Assembly (NCBI GenBank): GCA_011319805.1
Contig: SJRY01000263.1
Coordinates: 558,001-622,000, forward strand
Length of the DNA stretch: 64,000 nt
Direction of reading: 5' to 3'
Source: Macrocybe gigantea
Lineage: Eukaryota > Basidiomycota > Agaricomycetes > Agaricales > Callistosporiaceae
Part shown: positions 32,054 to 45,400 of the stretch, one piece after another
Layout of the letters: every line of letters begins with the position of its first letter
Numbering within the stretch: position 1 is the first letter of the stretch
The notes under the pieces: generated by a model
What the model saw: only the letters and a program-made list of their open reading frames with translations
What the model was told of the DNA's origin: nothing
The model's database searches: none
Translations under genes and position numbers: made by a program

Positions 32054-34280
32054 ATGGACAACGACGACGCGTGGAGGCAGCTCAGGCTCTCCCTCGAGCG
32101 GCCTTATAAGGACGACAATAGCGAGCCTATCCCAGTACTCTTAGACATCACCCAGAACGGAGAGCCCCTCTATGAACCGTGCGTTGTGTCACTTCTTGCT
32201 GTTGCGCGCTACTGAACCCACTCCAATCCCAGGAAAGAGAGTCCTACCAAAAAGCTATCCGAGAACCTGCGACGCATATTTCTCGAACGAGGCCCTGATT
32301 TCTTTGACAAGCGAGGCGAATCCACATCGAAAACTGCCTTTTCTCCTTCCGAGGACGGCGACGAACCAAAGGATGCAGCCGCTGCCCTGCAGGACGAAGA
32401 TTCCATCATGAAAGCCATGACAGCTCAAGACCTCTTCAAAATGCGCTCAGAGATCCTGCCGCAATTATTGTATGTGTATCTCATCACGTATCTAACCCTT
32501 CTCAAGTCTGCCAGCATCGCGCTCGGAGAAATATCCCTCGCTAGGGACCTTCTCAATAACTTACTCTGTTCTACACCAGCGAACTTCTCAACGGCTCCGA
32601 GAAGCACGTCTGACCTTTCTGCAACGATTGTCTCCAAGCCTCCTCCCATTACCTCCGTTGCTGCCTTCAATGCCCAGCTCACCATTGGAAGCAAAGATGA
32701 GACACTGCGAAAAGCTGCAGATATATTCAAGTCCGCCGCGGAAAGCACTGAACGGAGTAGATGTAAGCGAGAAAAGTATTGGGTAAATGCACTCAAAATC
32801 AGACGGGGCAATTGGGGCCTGATACCTGCTCCTCTGCCTTACGGTTCTGCCACCGGAAAGGGTGCAGATAAGACCGCCAAAGACATTTTGGTATCATATG
32901 GCCTGGAGGACTGTCCGTCAATTTCACCTTTTTTCTTGTGTAACCTAACTCACTGAAACCAGCGTCCGGACATTTTCGACAGCGTGCCATCGGTCATCTC
33001 TCGCGTGGTGATGCTTCCACTAGTGAAGACCTGATATTTCTGAACCGCAATATTGGTCGCCTGCGCATTTCTATGAGCGCCAACGTGGCCGGACGGAGCC
33101 TGAAAGGACATTCTACTCTGACGTTCAGCACGAACGAAGGCAACGGTGTTGAAACAGTTTTGCGGCAAGCTCAGCAAGAAATAGTGGAGCAAGAGATATT
33201 TTCACTTCTTGTTCATGAAGCAGGTAATCTGCCAACTGCCTCGGCACGCGTCTCCGAAAGGCTCGTCGCCATTGAAGCCGTGCAAGGGATGGAGCTGAAG
33301 TTTGAATTGGTGGGCAGCGATCAGTTGTGCTCGTCCCGAAAACTAAACCACGCTCAGGTTGATCCGGACTCACCCTTTGAGGGATCGGAGGACGCCTTCT
33401 TCGAAAACTGCTGCCATCTCATATACTGGAGTCTTCAGGCCCTCCTATCCCGCAGGCACGCCTTTCTGAAACAGAAAAGACTCGGTACCACGGTTGGCTC
33501 TTCGTCAATGCTTTCTGAACCCTCGGCAGCCCCTTCTGTTCTTCAGCCAATAACCGATTTGCTGCAATATCAATTTTTCTGTGAACGAATTGAATTTGAA
33601 ATGCGCTGCGTCGTCGACGCAATCTCTGTTTCTGGTATTCATTGCACACTTTGGCTCGATCGAATAGGCGATGCAGGCGACAAGCTGCTCGATGTTTTTG
33701 ATAGTAGCAACGAAATCGTGATAAATGGGGAAGCAGTCTTAAGGATTGATAGCCGGTCAGTCGTTCTCTTCCCTCGAATTTTGCAATGACAATGTTCAAT
33801 GCATAAATGGATACATACAGGCATTCCGTGCGGCTGACATTTTCGTCGCCTTCAACACTTATCGCGCACCTACCCCAAGCCACATTGCCCATAACTTCGA
33901 TACCACAGCTATCCCAACTGTTGTCGGACGAAGTTGAACGATGCCTCTTGACCAGAATATGCGAGCTTGGCAATCAGCTTTGTGAACAGATCGGCGGGAC
34001 ATGGTTCATTGATCTGAATCGCTGCATCGGAAGATGGGAAGGCTGTATCTTGTGCGTACTATTACTCTGCGCCGTACCATTAGCTATCTAAGCAAATTAT
34101 CTTCTTGTTAGAAACGTTCGCATTCTTCACAGCAAAGAGGCTCCACTTGACTGCCACATATTCAAGCTTGATCGCAAAATGAATGGCCATGGGACTATAA
34201 TTAGATATTCAGAGAGGCGGAGAAAGGCACTCCCACTGTTGTCCTGGGTAGAAGACATAATCAAAACAGCTTCGTCGTAA
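32054..34280 (+). CDS. MED17: Mediator complex subunit 17
   Basis: Head-module scaffold subunit of Mediator, bridging regulators to RNA polymerase II in the nucleus. It starts MDNDDAWRQLRLSLERPYKD at 32054. Typical MED17 blocks are LFKMRSEILPQL, then LGEISLARDLLNNLLC after an intron, then REKYWVNALKIRRGNWGLIP and GKGADKTAKDILVSYGLED. Later come QAQQEIVEQEIFSLLVHEAG and QYQFFCERIEFEMRCVVDAI. Spliced ends give LNVRILHSKEAPLDCHIFKL and stop after DIIKTASS at 34280. I place introns after LYE(P), LPQL, GLED, DSR and CI(L). All are GT-AG and in phase. Confidence 0.9.
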
Positions 34281-34586
34281 GGAATACGAAACATGACGTT
34301 ACATGGGGTGAACATTGCCAGTGGGAATTTGCAAACTGCCATCGGCAGCCCTATTTAATTTAACAAATGCATCAACCTAATCCAATAATTGTTCACAGCA
34401 CTAACCGTAATTACAGACAAGACAACCCCACGGCGACACCTTACCTTTCTCTCTCATCAACAGCGAAAAGTGGTTGATAACACAATATACAATGTCATAA
34501 TCTATCTCAATTCTTCATATATGGGGAGAGAGGCCTACAACAAGGCCTCGGGCGACTCACGCTACAGCAACCGTGGATGTCAGCGT
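34281..34586. other. Intergenic, 306 bp between convergent ends
   Basis: It contains the 3' flanks of MED17 (plus) and the RBM42-like gene (minus). It is AT-rich. No coding content is seen. Confidence 0.6.
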
Positions 34587-35382
34587 TTAATAAGGTTTAT
34601 GCCTATTCTTCTTCAGTTCCTGTTCCAACTGCTTGGCTTTGCGATGGCCGATCTCCACGGGGCGTATAGCTGTGTTATCTGCTTTCTTTAGCTTAACGGG
34701 TCTATTACCCACGTATTTACCTGAATATATCAACTTCAGCAAAGGAACGCATTGAGGGTCTAAAATGACTCACCATCCATTTCCTTCCAAGCCTTTAGGA
34801 AGTCTTCAGGATCAGAGAAGGCTACAAAGCCATATTTGGCCTGTAAATCAGGATGATTAAGCATATCTAAGTGTGTCATAGGCGATATTACCTTCTGGCT
34901 CAGGCGGTCACGAATCACACGTGCCTTTTGGAAGGATGGGTATTTATTGAAAGCATTCGCTAACACATCATCCGACACATCGTTACTCAGATCACCTACA
35001 AAGAGGCGAAACCAAGCTGCGAGAAAGATTAGTATACAGGACAAACACAACATTGAAGGCGGCCACACTTACAAGGGTTCCATTCTAGAAGTGTCTGATC
35101 CTCCCATACTTTTCCGCCGCCCTTTCGCAAGACTGTCAAACGCTTTCCTCCCTTTGCGAGTTTGCCACCGGAACCTCCGCGCTTATCAATCATAGCACCA
35201 GGAACATACACGCTTTGCTGGGCAACGATGCCGACATCATATTCATATGCATTGGCCGGCACTGGTGCACTATGCGACGAGGAGGTGGCAATGGGGAAAG
35301 AAGGGCCTTGATAAGGCTTGTAGTAGGGATTAATGTCGTATCCAGATTGTTGTTGGGCATGCTGGTAATACGCCGGATCCAT
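34587..35382 (-). CDS. RBM42-like RRM protein
   Basis: RNA-binding protein with one C-terminal RRM. The start at 35382 (MDPAYYQHAQQQSGYDINPY) begins a short Tyr/Gln-rich region. The conserved block KRLTVLRKGGGKVWEDQTLL leads into the RRM. RNP2 is LFVGDLS, followed by DDVLANAFNKYPSFQKARVI, then RNP1 KYGFVAFSD and KYVGNRPVKLKKADNTAIRP. It ends EQELKKNRHKPY at 34587. This arrangement is diagnostic for the RBM42 family (splicing-associated in animals and plants). Introns interrupt between LLEWNPC and WFRLFVGD, after RLSQK, and after EMDG. The function in fungi is inferred from family. Confidence 0.9.
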
Positions 35383-35714
35383 TACGAGCGCCGTGCAAGG
35401 AGAACAAGCTATTGGCCTGTAAGGATAATGAAAGCGTGGTTCAGAGAAAGGCGATGTGTGGCAATGCCCCTAGTCGCAAAGTGATTACATAATCGAACCC
35501 CGACACAACTCTCCGAAATTTCGAAGGGCATCTTGCGTATTGCAAGGCCGCCCCCTCATTGCCATCAAGGTTTGTCCCATCTCTCTGTTGAAATGCGTCT
35601 ACACCCGTAGATGCGCGTATATGAACGCTTTACCATTGCAAAACGGGCGCACGACAGAATGGATGGACGCCAACAAAATCGGATGACGATGCTGATCTCT
35701 CTATTCGCTCACAG
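35383..35714. promoter_or_regulatory. Divergent promoter, RBM42-like gene and RPL5 (332 bp)
   Basis: It holds both promoters. A CAG acceptor-like site lies immediately before the RPL5 ATG (35711-35714), which suggests a possible 5'-UTR intron. I cannot place its donor with confidence. No clear TATA box. Confidence 0.45.
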
Positions 35715-36853
35715 ATGCCATTCGTCAAGAAAGTCAAGTCAGACGCCTACTTTTCCCGTTTCCAGGTCAAGTACCGCAGACGTCGGGAAGGCAAAACCGA
35801 CTGTGTGTCCGTTTCTCTAAATCGTTGTATACCTAACCTAATCACCGTTCTGAAGACTATGCCCGCAAACGATTGATCACACAAGCAAAGAACAAATAGT
35901 GTGTCCTGTCGGTCTATGGACCACTTTTGAGTTATCCTAACACCGCGGTCCAGCAACGCTCCAAAATACCGATTGGTTGTCCGCTTTACCAACAAGGACA
36001 TCATTGTGCAAATCGTTTACGCTCGTCTTCAAGGGGATTTCGTCCTGACGGCTGCCCACTCGCGGGAGCTCCCAAGATATGGAATTAGCCACGGTCTGAC
36101 AAATTGGGCAGCGGGTTGTTTTTTTTTTTTTTACCGTGTTAACGTCATATTAACATCGAACGAACAGCATACGCTACTGGTCTTCTTTGCGCGCGCAGAG
36201 CGCTCACAAAGCTTGGTCTTGCAGACAAGTACGAGGGTGTCGCAGATCCTGATGGCACACACACTGTCACCGAGGCGCTCGACGACGAGGATGCCCCCCG
36301 TCCATTCAAATGCTACCTTGACGTTGGTTTGAAGAGGACATCGACAGGTTCACGTGTCTTTGGTGCCATGAAGGGCGCTAGTGACGGCGGAATCTTCATC
36401 CCGCATTCAAACAAGCGGTTCCCCGGCTATGACCAAGAGTCAAAGGAGCTAGATCCAGAAATTCTCAAAAAATACATTTTCGGAGGCCATGTTGCGGAGT
36501 ACATGGAAAGCTTAGAGGAGGAAGACGACGAAAGGTACCAATTTCCTGTTCACCCATCCCTCTGCGTTATGCTAACATGACTTTACAGATTTAAAAAGCA
36601 ATTTTCTACCTACCTCACCGACGGCATCGGTTCGGATGATATCGAGGATATCTATCGCAACGCGCATGCAGCCATCCGGGAGGATCCCACATTTAAACCG
36701 ACAGAAAAGACGAAGAACTGGAAGGAGGAGACTCTGAAGTACAAGAAACCCAGACTTACACTCGAGGAACGCAAGGCCAGAATCGCGGAGAAGATCGCGA
36801 AATTCCAGGCCACCGGTGGTGTCGAGGAGAGTGGCGACGAAGGCGAGGAGTGA
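35715..36853 (+). CDS. RPL5: 60S ribosomal protein L5 (uL18)
   Basis: Binds 5S rRNA and joins it to the large subunit. The start at 35715 gives [20 protein letters not shown]. Then [80 protein letters not shown] and [20 protein letters not shown] follow. It ends [11 protein letters not shown] at 36853. Introns lie after KT(D), after NK(Y), after NWA(A) and after DDER, all GT-AG and in phase. The third intron begins with GTTG followed by 14 T. The length and conservation are those of a complete, functional gene. Confidence 0.96.
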
Positions 36854-37087
36854 GGGGCCTTCAATGTTGTCCTTCGCATTGTCCGTGCTATGCTGCATAT
36901 TGTAACTCGATTTTGTTTGCCAATACTGCGCCATTAAGTCGAGTGAAAATAGAGAATACAGTAACAGGATGAGGGTGTGTCAGTTATATGAAGAATCACG
37001 TGACAAGCTTGAAGATAGACTGGCATCTGAAATGAGCGCCAATATTCAGACCGTCACAAAGCTCTGAAGACAGCATTGTCGCGTGAA

Positions 37088-39503
37088 ATGGACATTGATA
37101 GTCTATTTAAGGTACATATTCTCTGAGCTAAATGATGTACCTTAACGCGCCTCTTTTGCAGGCTCCCAAACCCTCTGTCAGCGGCAGCAAGCGCAAGCTG
37201 CCTGACAATCCGACGCCAGAGATGTTGAAGAAGATGAGGTTTGACACCAAAGTCAGCCATGCCTCTGAACAGGGGGCAACACCTGCGAGAGTCGAGCCGT
37301 CTGTCGCAAAACACCGCATAACTGTCGAGGATGAAGAAGAAAGGGATGACCACCGCAACTTCGCCCCAGGAGGGGATGCTGACTATTTTATGGAGGAAGA
37401 CGAGGAGGGACGGTTTTTTGGAGGCGGTTTGACCTCAGAGCAGAAAGAAATCTTGAACATCTTTGACAAAGCCGGTGAGGAGGGTGTTCAAGATGATGTA
37501 CGTGTTCTGCGGAATCTTACTATGTGTTTGCTCAAGCAACTTTTGTCAGTCAGACGAGTTAACAATCACCTCCGTGCGAAGGATTCTGTTACGGTTTGAG
37601 CGTGCCGCAAGCAAAAATCAGGAATATCGATCAAAATATCCCGATGACCCCACAAAGTACGGAATTGTTTTTTACGGGGATCCACAAGAGTTGTGATTGA
37701 CAGTCACATAGATTTATCGACTCTGAAGCAGACTTGGATGTAGCTTTAAAGTCTCTTCTACCCCTCGCACAGAATCCGCCCCTAGCGTATCCAGAGATCG
37801 TTCGTTCTGGCACAATTACTCTGCTTATTGGACTTCTGGCGCACGAGAATGTCGATATTGTTATTGATGTTGTCGAAGTTATCCATGAGCTTACGGATGA
37901 AGACGTTGGCAGTGATCTTGAGGAGGACGAAGCCGAAGAATCTGCCGAGGCTTTGAAGGTCCTCATTCAAAGTCTAGTGAGTCATCCTATCTATCTTTCT
38001 TTTTTGTTCCCGTTTACAACCAGCCCTAGTTAGAAAACTCCATTCTCGAACTTTTGGTCGACAATCTACCTCGCTTAAACGAAGAGGAGGAATCAGATAG
38101 ACAAGGAGTATTTCATATCCTAGGTAATGTCTCCTTTTGCGTTTAAACGGTATCCTTATGTTTGTTGCAAGGCACTTTTGAGAATATTCTAGGATTTGAT
38201 CCAAAAATTTCGGAACAGCTCGTTGAAAGAACAAAATTCCTTCCCTGGCTTATGAACCGTATCCAGTCAAAGCAACACGATGAAAACCGTGGTTATGCAG
38301 CAGAGCTCTTGTCTATTCTCCTGCAGGATGATAAAAAGAATCGGTTAGAGCTAGGCAAGAAAGATGGCGTTGAGACAATCCTCAAAGTGCTCTCTGTGTG
38401 TTGCATCCGTGACAACCACCGTCACATCTATTAATGTCTCCTTGCAGAACTTCCGAAGACGAGAACCTGTTGATGCTGATGAAACAGAATTTATGGAGAA
38501 TCTCTTTGATTCACTGTGTTCCGCACTCAACGAACCTACCATCAAACAACTCTTCCTAGAAGCGGAGGGACCAGACTTGATGATTTTAATGATGAGGTAC
38601 CGAGTAATATTCTGTTCAAGGAAGTAGATTAGTCGACTGACATAGGAAAAGGGAAAAGAATCAATCAAGTTCGCGAGCTATCAAAACCCTGGACTACGCC
38701 ATGTCTGGTAGAACAGGTGCCAGTATATGCGAAGCATTCGTCGATGCCCTCGGTCTGAAGACGCTTTTCTCTGCGCTCATGGGCAAGGTACGAATACACT
38801 TTTCCGAAAGCGGCTGTCTAGCACTTAATACCCGCAGGTTACCAAGAAGCAAAAACCAACCGCTCCTGCTTCGGAGGATGTCACTCACATACTTGGCATC
38901 ATCTCTTCTTTGTTGTCCAGTCTTCCGTCGGATTCGCCTAGTCGTATACGCTTGCTGGCGAAGTTTGTCGAATCCAACTATGAAAAGGTGGAGAAATTGT
39001 TGGAGATTCGAGATTCAGCGGTTGCTCGCCTGAAGGTGGTAGAAGCCAAGTTAAATGCAGAGAAAAAGGTGCACTTGTCGTTCTTTTTGATTAATTTCAC
39101 TTTCAGCTGATTCTTCTTCAGGACCTCGGTGATGAAGATGAACTTGCTAGCTTGGAAGATAGCTGGTATGTTAGACGGCTCGACGGCGGATTATTCACCC
39201 TTCAAATTGTCGATTACATCTTGGCCTGGATTATCATGGAGGACGACGGCGTACGTGGTATTCCCGAATCGACGTGATAAATTCATCTCATGCGTCTTAT
39301 AGATTCGTGCGCATGCTCTGCAAATGTTGAGCCGAAAAAACCAGACTCTAAAGAATATCGTCGAAACTTTGCAAGAGGCACATTCAAACTTGGACGTAGA
39401 AGTTGCCGACGACTCGACAGAACAGATGCCGACGAGAAAGGAAATTTTGGAGGGACTAATGAGTTCACTGGACATTTCCAGCACAAGAGACAACAGCTCA
39501 TAG
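37088..39503 (+). CDS. Beta-catenin-like protein 1 (CTNNBL1), Prp19-complex-associated
   Basis: Armadillo-repeat-like nuclear protein associated with the Prp19/CDC5L spliceosomal complex. Exon 1 is MDIDSLFK at 37088, then APKPSVSGSKRKLPDNPTPE with an NLS-like basic stretch. The N-terminus has LRFERAASKNQEYRSKYPDD and then FIDSEADLDVALKSLLPLAQ after an intron. Armadillo-type helices follow: SGTITLLIGLLAHENVDIVI, DVVEVIHELTDEDVGSDLEE, ENILGFDPKISEQLVERTKF, LLSILLQDDKKNRLELGKKD. The C-terminal half has AIKTLDYAMSGRTGASICEA, RIRLLAKFVESNYEKVEKLL and YVRRLDGGLFTLQIVDYILA. It ends SSLDISSTRDNSS at 39503. At least nine short introns, in phase where I followed them. Confidence 0.93.
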
Positions 39504-39537
39504 CTTTGATTGTCTTGTATCTGTATGATATATATCC

Positions 39538-41277
39538 TCATAATGGTACAACACACGAAGGTGTGGACGATAAGAGCATATTCAGGGTTGCCTTCGTTTT
39601 TATTAGCTCCTTCTGAAAACGAATTTCTTGGGTGACCTTTTTCCTCAATCGCAAGAAGAGTCCGTCTATCAGAGGGGACTGTCCGATAATGCGACTATAC
39701 ATATCTATGAAAGAGACATCGGAAGTGATTTGACAAGGACAATAAATCAACCCACCAAGCACAATCAACGCGATTTGACAGACCATATCGCCAAATCGTG
39801 GGTCATTTACATGTTTCAAGAGCAATCGAAGTATAGGCTCCAAGAGAACGTCATCGCGACCCGAAAGTGCGGTTCTCAAGCCATTCCGATGGATCAGTTC
39901 CTGTAGCAGAGAGAACGTCGTCGTGGGAGGCACCTGCTGCAATTCAATCAGGCGATGATTTCATAAGGATTGCGGTGTTACACGTCTTACCTTACGGACC
40001 ACCGCATCCAGCGCCGCAGAATATTTGAAGTTTTTGAGGTATCTGTCATAATCCCGCAATCGTTTCTTTCGACGGCTTTCAATTGTCAGTTCGCTGGCGT
40101 CTCTAGATCGCAAGATAGATCTCGGACGAGAGTCCATGAGGCCAGAGTCGAGGTTGTCCTTCCCTTCCTCAGCCTTCGGTTGGCGTCGGCGAACCGACAA
40201 TGTCCCATCAGACATTCCAACGGCAATATGGGTCTCGTCTGGCTGGTTGATCGGAGGAATCAGGTTCGACATGGTGCATTAGTTTTACAGTAGAGAAGCT
40301 CACAGATATGCCAAGACAGAGGATGGGCGCAGGGTACCGCATTGTGTGAACAACCTTGTAAGTGCTGACGTCGTACACCTTCAGCAGATGGTCTAAGCTG
40401 CCGGCGAGAAGTCGATTTGACCGAGGATTGAAAGAAAGACAGGTGACCGTTTTTTGGTGATTGGATAAGGCGCGGATGCAACGGCCACCAGCAACAAGAT
40501 CCCAAACTCGAATGATAGGACCCGCAGAAGAGAGAGCCACGCTACCGGATGAATGAAGTAGCACTTGCTCCACTGGGGCACTAAGCTCGACAGAACGATT
40601 TCCGCCTCCCATGACCATCTCACATTGTCCAGACCGAGCATCGAATAGTCTTATGGTAGTGTCATAAGAACCAGTGACGATAACATTCGGATTAGACGTC
40701 GATACCTGACCGGATCTCACGTAGTCCGTATGAGCATCGAAAGTCGAAATTATGGACTGGGAGGGTATATCCCATAGTCGGGCTGTAGTGTCATCCGAGC
40801 AGGAGAGGATTTGAGTGGGCGATAGATGGGAGAATTTCGTAACGTGTACAGGTTGCTTATGGGAGTCGAGGGACCGGAGAATAGCACGAGAGTTTATATC
40901 AAATATCTAACAGATGCAAACTGAGGATGACATGGAATGCGTGAAATCCAGGACTACCGCACCTGTATAAGACCAGTGTCATCACTGGCCACAACCAATT
41001 TACCGTCATCACGTATACAGCCACTTCGGGCAACGTCTCTGAACCTGGAAATGGTTTTGGTGACCCTCTGCGTTCTGGGAGCGTAAATTTGAACTCTCGT
41101 TGCGGCTGTCACCGCATATTTATATGGACGCGATGGTGAAAAATGGATGGAAGTAATAGGAGCATATTCCTTAATAAACACAGGGTGCTTGAACTGGCGC
41201 CAATACCGCGATTCGGCATTATGTTTGGAGACTAGAGGCCTCGGATGCGTCTGGAGGATTACTGGCTGGTAATCCAT
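39538..41277 (-). CDS. UTP15: UTP15, small-subunit processome WD40 protein
   Basis: t-UTP/UtpA component needed for pre-18S rRNA processing and rDNA transcription in the nucleolus. I chose ATG 41277 (MDYQPVILQTHPRPLV) over the upstream non-ATG start. WD40 repeats follow: ITSIHFSPSRPYKYAVTAAT, IRDDGKLVVASDDTGLIQIF, FSHLSPTQILSCSDDTTARL, VIVTGSYDTTIRLFDARSGQ, NRLLAGSLDHLLKVYDVSTY. The UTP15 C-terminal domain is recognisable in RDYDRYLKNFKYSAALDAVV, QELIHRNGLRTALSGRDDVL and IIGQSPLIDGLFLRLRKKV. It ends SSTPSCVVPL at 39538. Introns are short GT-AG. The stop is only 34 bp from that of convergent CTNNBL1, so transcripts overlap at their 3' ends. Confidence 0.94.
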
Positions 41278-41448
41278 GACCGCCTGCAGGTGATGCCGAA
41301 ACAGAAAAGTTTTCAAGGCACGTGATTTACGGTAAATGGTGATAAGATCTCATCGATGCAGATTTTTCCAACCAACTACATCGTTGCCAACCGAGGCTTA
41401 TAATACTGACAACCCTCTGTGTCTTTTCTCCACAGCTATCTTATCAAA

Positions 41449-42282
41449 ATGTTGCTGTATGAGGATGTCCTCACCGGAGACGAGATGTTCTCCGATGCTT
41501 TTCCTTTGTAAGGCATCCTGCACTGTCGCCAAAGACGCTAATCGTACTGGTCGTGCAGGAAGGAGATCGACGACATTGTATACGAAGTTGATTGCCAACT
41601 TATCACCGTCAAAGCAGGCGCTGACGTCGATATTGGTTGGTTCCGGGCATCTTTTACCAAAGCGGAATCTCATCTAGCCTATGGATATAGGTGCCAATCC
41701 CTCCACTGAAGATCAGGAGGAGGCTCTTGAAGATGGCGCTGTCCAAGTCAACAACGTCGTTCACTCCTTCCGCCTCCAGTCGACGTCTTTCGACAAGAAG
41801 TCATATTTGACGTATCTGAAAGTTCGCCAGTCGACGCTGACGCCATTGCCCCCTCCTGATATGATACTTTAGTCTTACATGAAAGCGGTGAAAGCGAAAC
41901 TTCAGGAATTAAATCCGTCACGCGTCGAAGCCTTTGAGAAGGGTGCCGCCGCATATGCAAAAAAGGTCGTCGCCAACTTTAAAGACTTTGAATTTGTACG
42001 ATGAAGTCATCTCCAACATCTGGTGGTGACCCATGCAATTTTTTCTTACAGTACACCGGAGAGTCCATGAACCCTGATGGCATGGTGGCGTTGCTGAACT
42101 ACAGGGTAAGTGATGTGCCAATTGCGCTGCACCGATTTTGCCTGCTGACGAGAAGCCTGCAGGAGGATGGTATCACACGTATGTTTGATTCGGAAACCTG
42201 TCCTCAGATTCATCCGCTAATTTCGGAAACCATAGCATATTTCACTTTCTGGAAGGATGGTGTCAAGGAGGTTAAGCTCTGA
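41449..42282 (+). CDS. TMA19: Translationally controlled tumour protein (TCTP)
   Basis: Abundant cytoplasmic protein associated with ribosomes and stress responses. The start at 41449 is MLLYEDVLTGDEMFSDAFPL, then KEIDDIVYEVDCQLITVKAG. Next are NPSTEDQEEALEDGAVQVNN and VVHSFRLQSTSFDKKSYLTY, with the TCTP signature. The protein continues SYMKAVKAKLQELNP, YTGESMNPDGMVALLNYRED and ends GITPYFTFWKDGVKEVKL at 42282. Introns separate these blocks (after FPL, DI(G), YLK, FEF, NYR, and GIT(P)) and all are GT-AG in phase. It shares a 171-bp divergent promoter with UTP15. Both are growth-linked genes. Confidence 0.95.
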
Positions 42283-42468
42283 AGAAGTTTTAAGGCTACA
42301 ACGCTGTGCTTTTCTTCCGAATGTAACCTGATATGAAGTCGATTGAGGCGTGACTGTTATATTTCCCGACTGCTGATACTTAGTGCCGTGTACTTAGTTA
42401 CTGCGAGGGAAAGGCACGTGATGCTGCAACGACCGCGGTTGCAAGTCTGCCTTGCTTACTTCGTCTCG

Positions 42469-45400
42469 ATGTCCATCTCATACCCAATGCTTGAGTCTTT
42501 GATATCCACTCTAGTGCCGGAAACGCGTGTAGACTCGCGTCTTCAGAGGGAACTTCTTGCGCATTGTCAGGACATATTGTCCAGGTGAGTCGAAGCTCCT
42601 TTGTATGCTATATGGTGCCCAAATTCGCCTTGCATGGCAGCCACATCGGACATGGCCAGGATATCCGCGATGCCGATATCAATAGCCTTGTCGATAAAAT
42701 CAAGAGGCATCGTGAGCGTGCATCGCCTAGCGCACTACTCTATGTTCATTACGTCCACAGTGTCTCCGTCCAGTCCTGCATCTTTAAAGTTCATCAATCT
42801 CCTTTCACGCCTTCTGGATCAGGTGCAGTTCTGGCTCAAGTCTCTTTGTGTTTTTGCTAATCGCATGTCCGAAGCATGTATTATCGAGGAAATATGCTTC
42901 CATCCTTTTTCTTTATCGCTTAACTTCAAGTAGTGGCCATATCAGCCAAGGATCAACTATTGCCTCCATAGGGCAAGCGATTCCGCCCCCTTCCTCGCAT
43001 CGCTCGAAGTTATCTAATCCTACTGAGTCCTTGGTCTCACCACGTCCCGAAGCTAAGTCGAAAGCGATGGTTTTACAAGAATACCGGGCCAAATCGGGTA
43101 TTCGCCATCGGGAGTCGTCTTTTTCAGGGCTAATGATAAAATAGGATATATCCTGCTGCCAGAAGCCGACGTCGTTCGCGATGCTTTGTACATCTTGCAG
43201 GGCATATCTGGCAAATACATTGGCATCAACGTCAATGCAGATGGGAATTTGGATAACGCCCTCGTCTTTGTGAATGACAATGTACGTAACCAAGAGAGAT
43301 AACTTGGCTGACCCAAATTGACGTTCTTTGCCTCAGAGACATTCTCTAACGAATCCAACCAAAGCGTTGCTTTACCGTCTCTCCGAGGTTGGGTATCTCT
43401 ACATAAGAATCCGATCTTTCATTCAGGATCGCGAATCTGACGTTGGAGTGGGCATGATAGAACAGAGCTTATGTCATTACCTCCAATCTCAACTCACCCA
43501 ATATTATCGTCTCATAGCCATCATGGAGTCTCATATGGCAACGAACCTTGAACAAACCCCTGGAGGGAATTCTACAATCTTGCAAGGACATCCGGGACTT
43601 ACATTACGAAGGCTTGATGCTTGGATTAATGACTGGCGACTGAGGCTCAGGATGATGAGTGTCTGTGTTGAAGGAGCACGAAGTGAGCATTCAATTCCTT
43701 TATCGCCGTTTCCTCTAACATTATCATACAGCAACGCATGGTGGTGCACTTGTGAATTTGATTCACGGTTACAGTGAGAACGGGGATCCTTTTATTCGAT
43801 GCTTCACAGACCATTTATTGGAGGAGGTGTGTGCCTTCCTCTTGGCTTTATCTTCTGCCTTTATGGTCTTGTGAACAGGTATCTAAGCCGTTCTTTGCGA
43901 CTTTACACAAATGGCTGTTTTCCGGCGAATTGCATGATCCGTTTTCCGAGTTCTTTGTCTCTATTGATACGGACATAGCAGGTGCCAAATATATGAATCC
44001 CTCTCTGATGGGGGATGGCGGCATTGGTGGGTTTAATGCTGATACGGAAGATTCGTCTCGAGCTGGGGGGCTGCAACTATGGCAGACAAAGTATCAATTT
44101 CGTGAAGGTATGCTTCCAATGTTTCTGGGAGAACAATTTGGACGGAAGGTCTGCTTTCATCATTCGGTTGTGTTGTACGAAGTCTTGACATAGCTCGATA
44201 GATTTTGTCGACTGGGAAAAGTCTCAATTTCATCAGATACAGTTGCCATGATAGCGACTGGGTCGATACGAGAGAAAAGATGAATAATACGGGGAAAAGT
44301 GTGTTGAAGTCTTTTTTTCCCGCAGAACGATATGGACACGAGACGGATAGCTTTGAAATATTCAGACATCAGGGGTCTTGAACGTTCTATTGATGCTGCA
44401 TATCAGATAGCCAGTCAACGCTTATTTGATGTCTTCATCGCAAAGTTCAAGCTGATCCATCACCTCCGTGCCTTGAAACAGTATCTAATGCTGGGTCACG
44501 GTGATTTTGCTGAACAACTCATGGAAACGCTCGGGTAAGTTGCCACCAAGAGCGACAGGCATCGTTCTGATCTGTCTGATACACAGCCCGAGCTTGGCAA
44601 GACCAGCGAATACCCTCTTTCGGCATAACCTCACAGCAACTTTGGAGACTGCGGTTAGGTCATCAAATGCCCAGGGCGACCCTCCTGATGTCCTACGTCG
44701 TCTCGATGCGCGTATGCTCGAGTACTCGCATGGCGAAATAGGATGGGATGTGTTTACACTGGAATACAAGGTCGACGCACCTCTTGATACTGTTTTGGAT
44801 CCGGAATCCATGGAAAAGTATCTCAAGGTATTCCGCCACTTATGGCAGATGAAACGCCTTGAACGGACCCTCAACATGGGTTGGTTAAGGATTGTCAGTG
44901 GAGCGCGGACATTTTTGCGTATTCCCGGTCCGTGCCTTGGCTTTTCCTTGCATGGAGCTTAATTATGACGCATGTGTCAGAACTGGAGGTGGAATGGCAT
45001 AAAATTCGAATATCAATGGCTGAAATGATCCACGTCATCCGCCAGATGCAAGCATATTCTCATCTTGAAGTCATTGAATGCTCATGGAAAGCCCTTATGG
45101 ACTTCTTGGATCGGAGAGAAGGGGATTTGGATGCGTTGATCAATATGCATAGAACTTACCTTGACCGAATTGTCAAGAAAGTCCTTCTGTTGACCTCAAA
45201 AACTGGAAAGGAGGTGATGTAGATATTTTACAATGTTGGCTGTTCTGTGCTGACTATCAGTTGCAGGAGTCGGTTTATTTGCAGGTCAAGGATCTCTTTG
45301 TTGCCATGTTGCAGTTCAAAGAAGCGACAGCAAGTATCCACCGGTGTTTTCTTGTTGGTGAATAGCTGATGCGTTGTAGGATGACTTCTATAATTATTGT

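Noticed and set aside
36120..36135. Poly-T run in an RPL5 intron as a possible promoter or pol III terminator
   Set aside because: It sits inside a cleanly spliced intron and has no matching RNA gene upstream.
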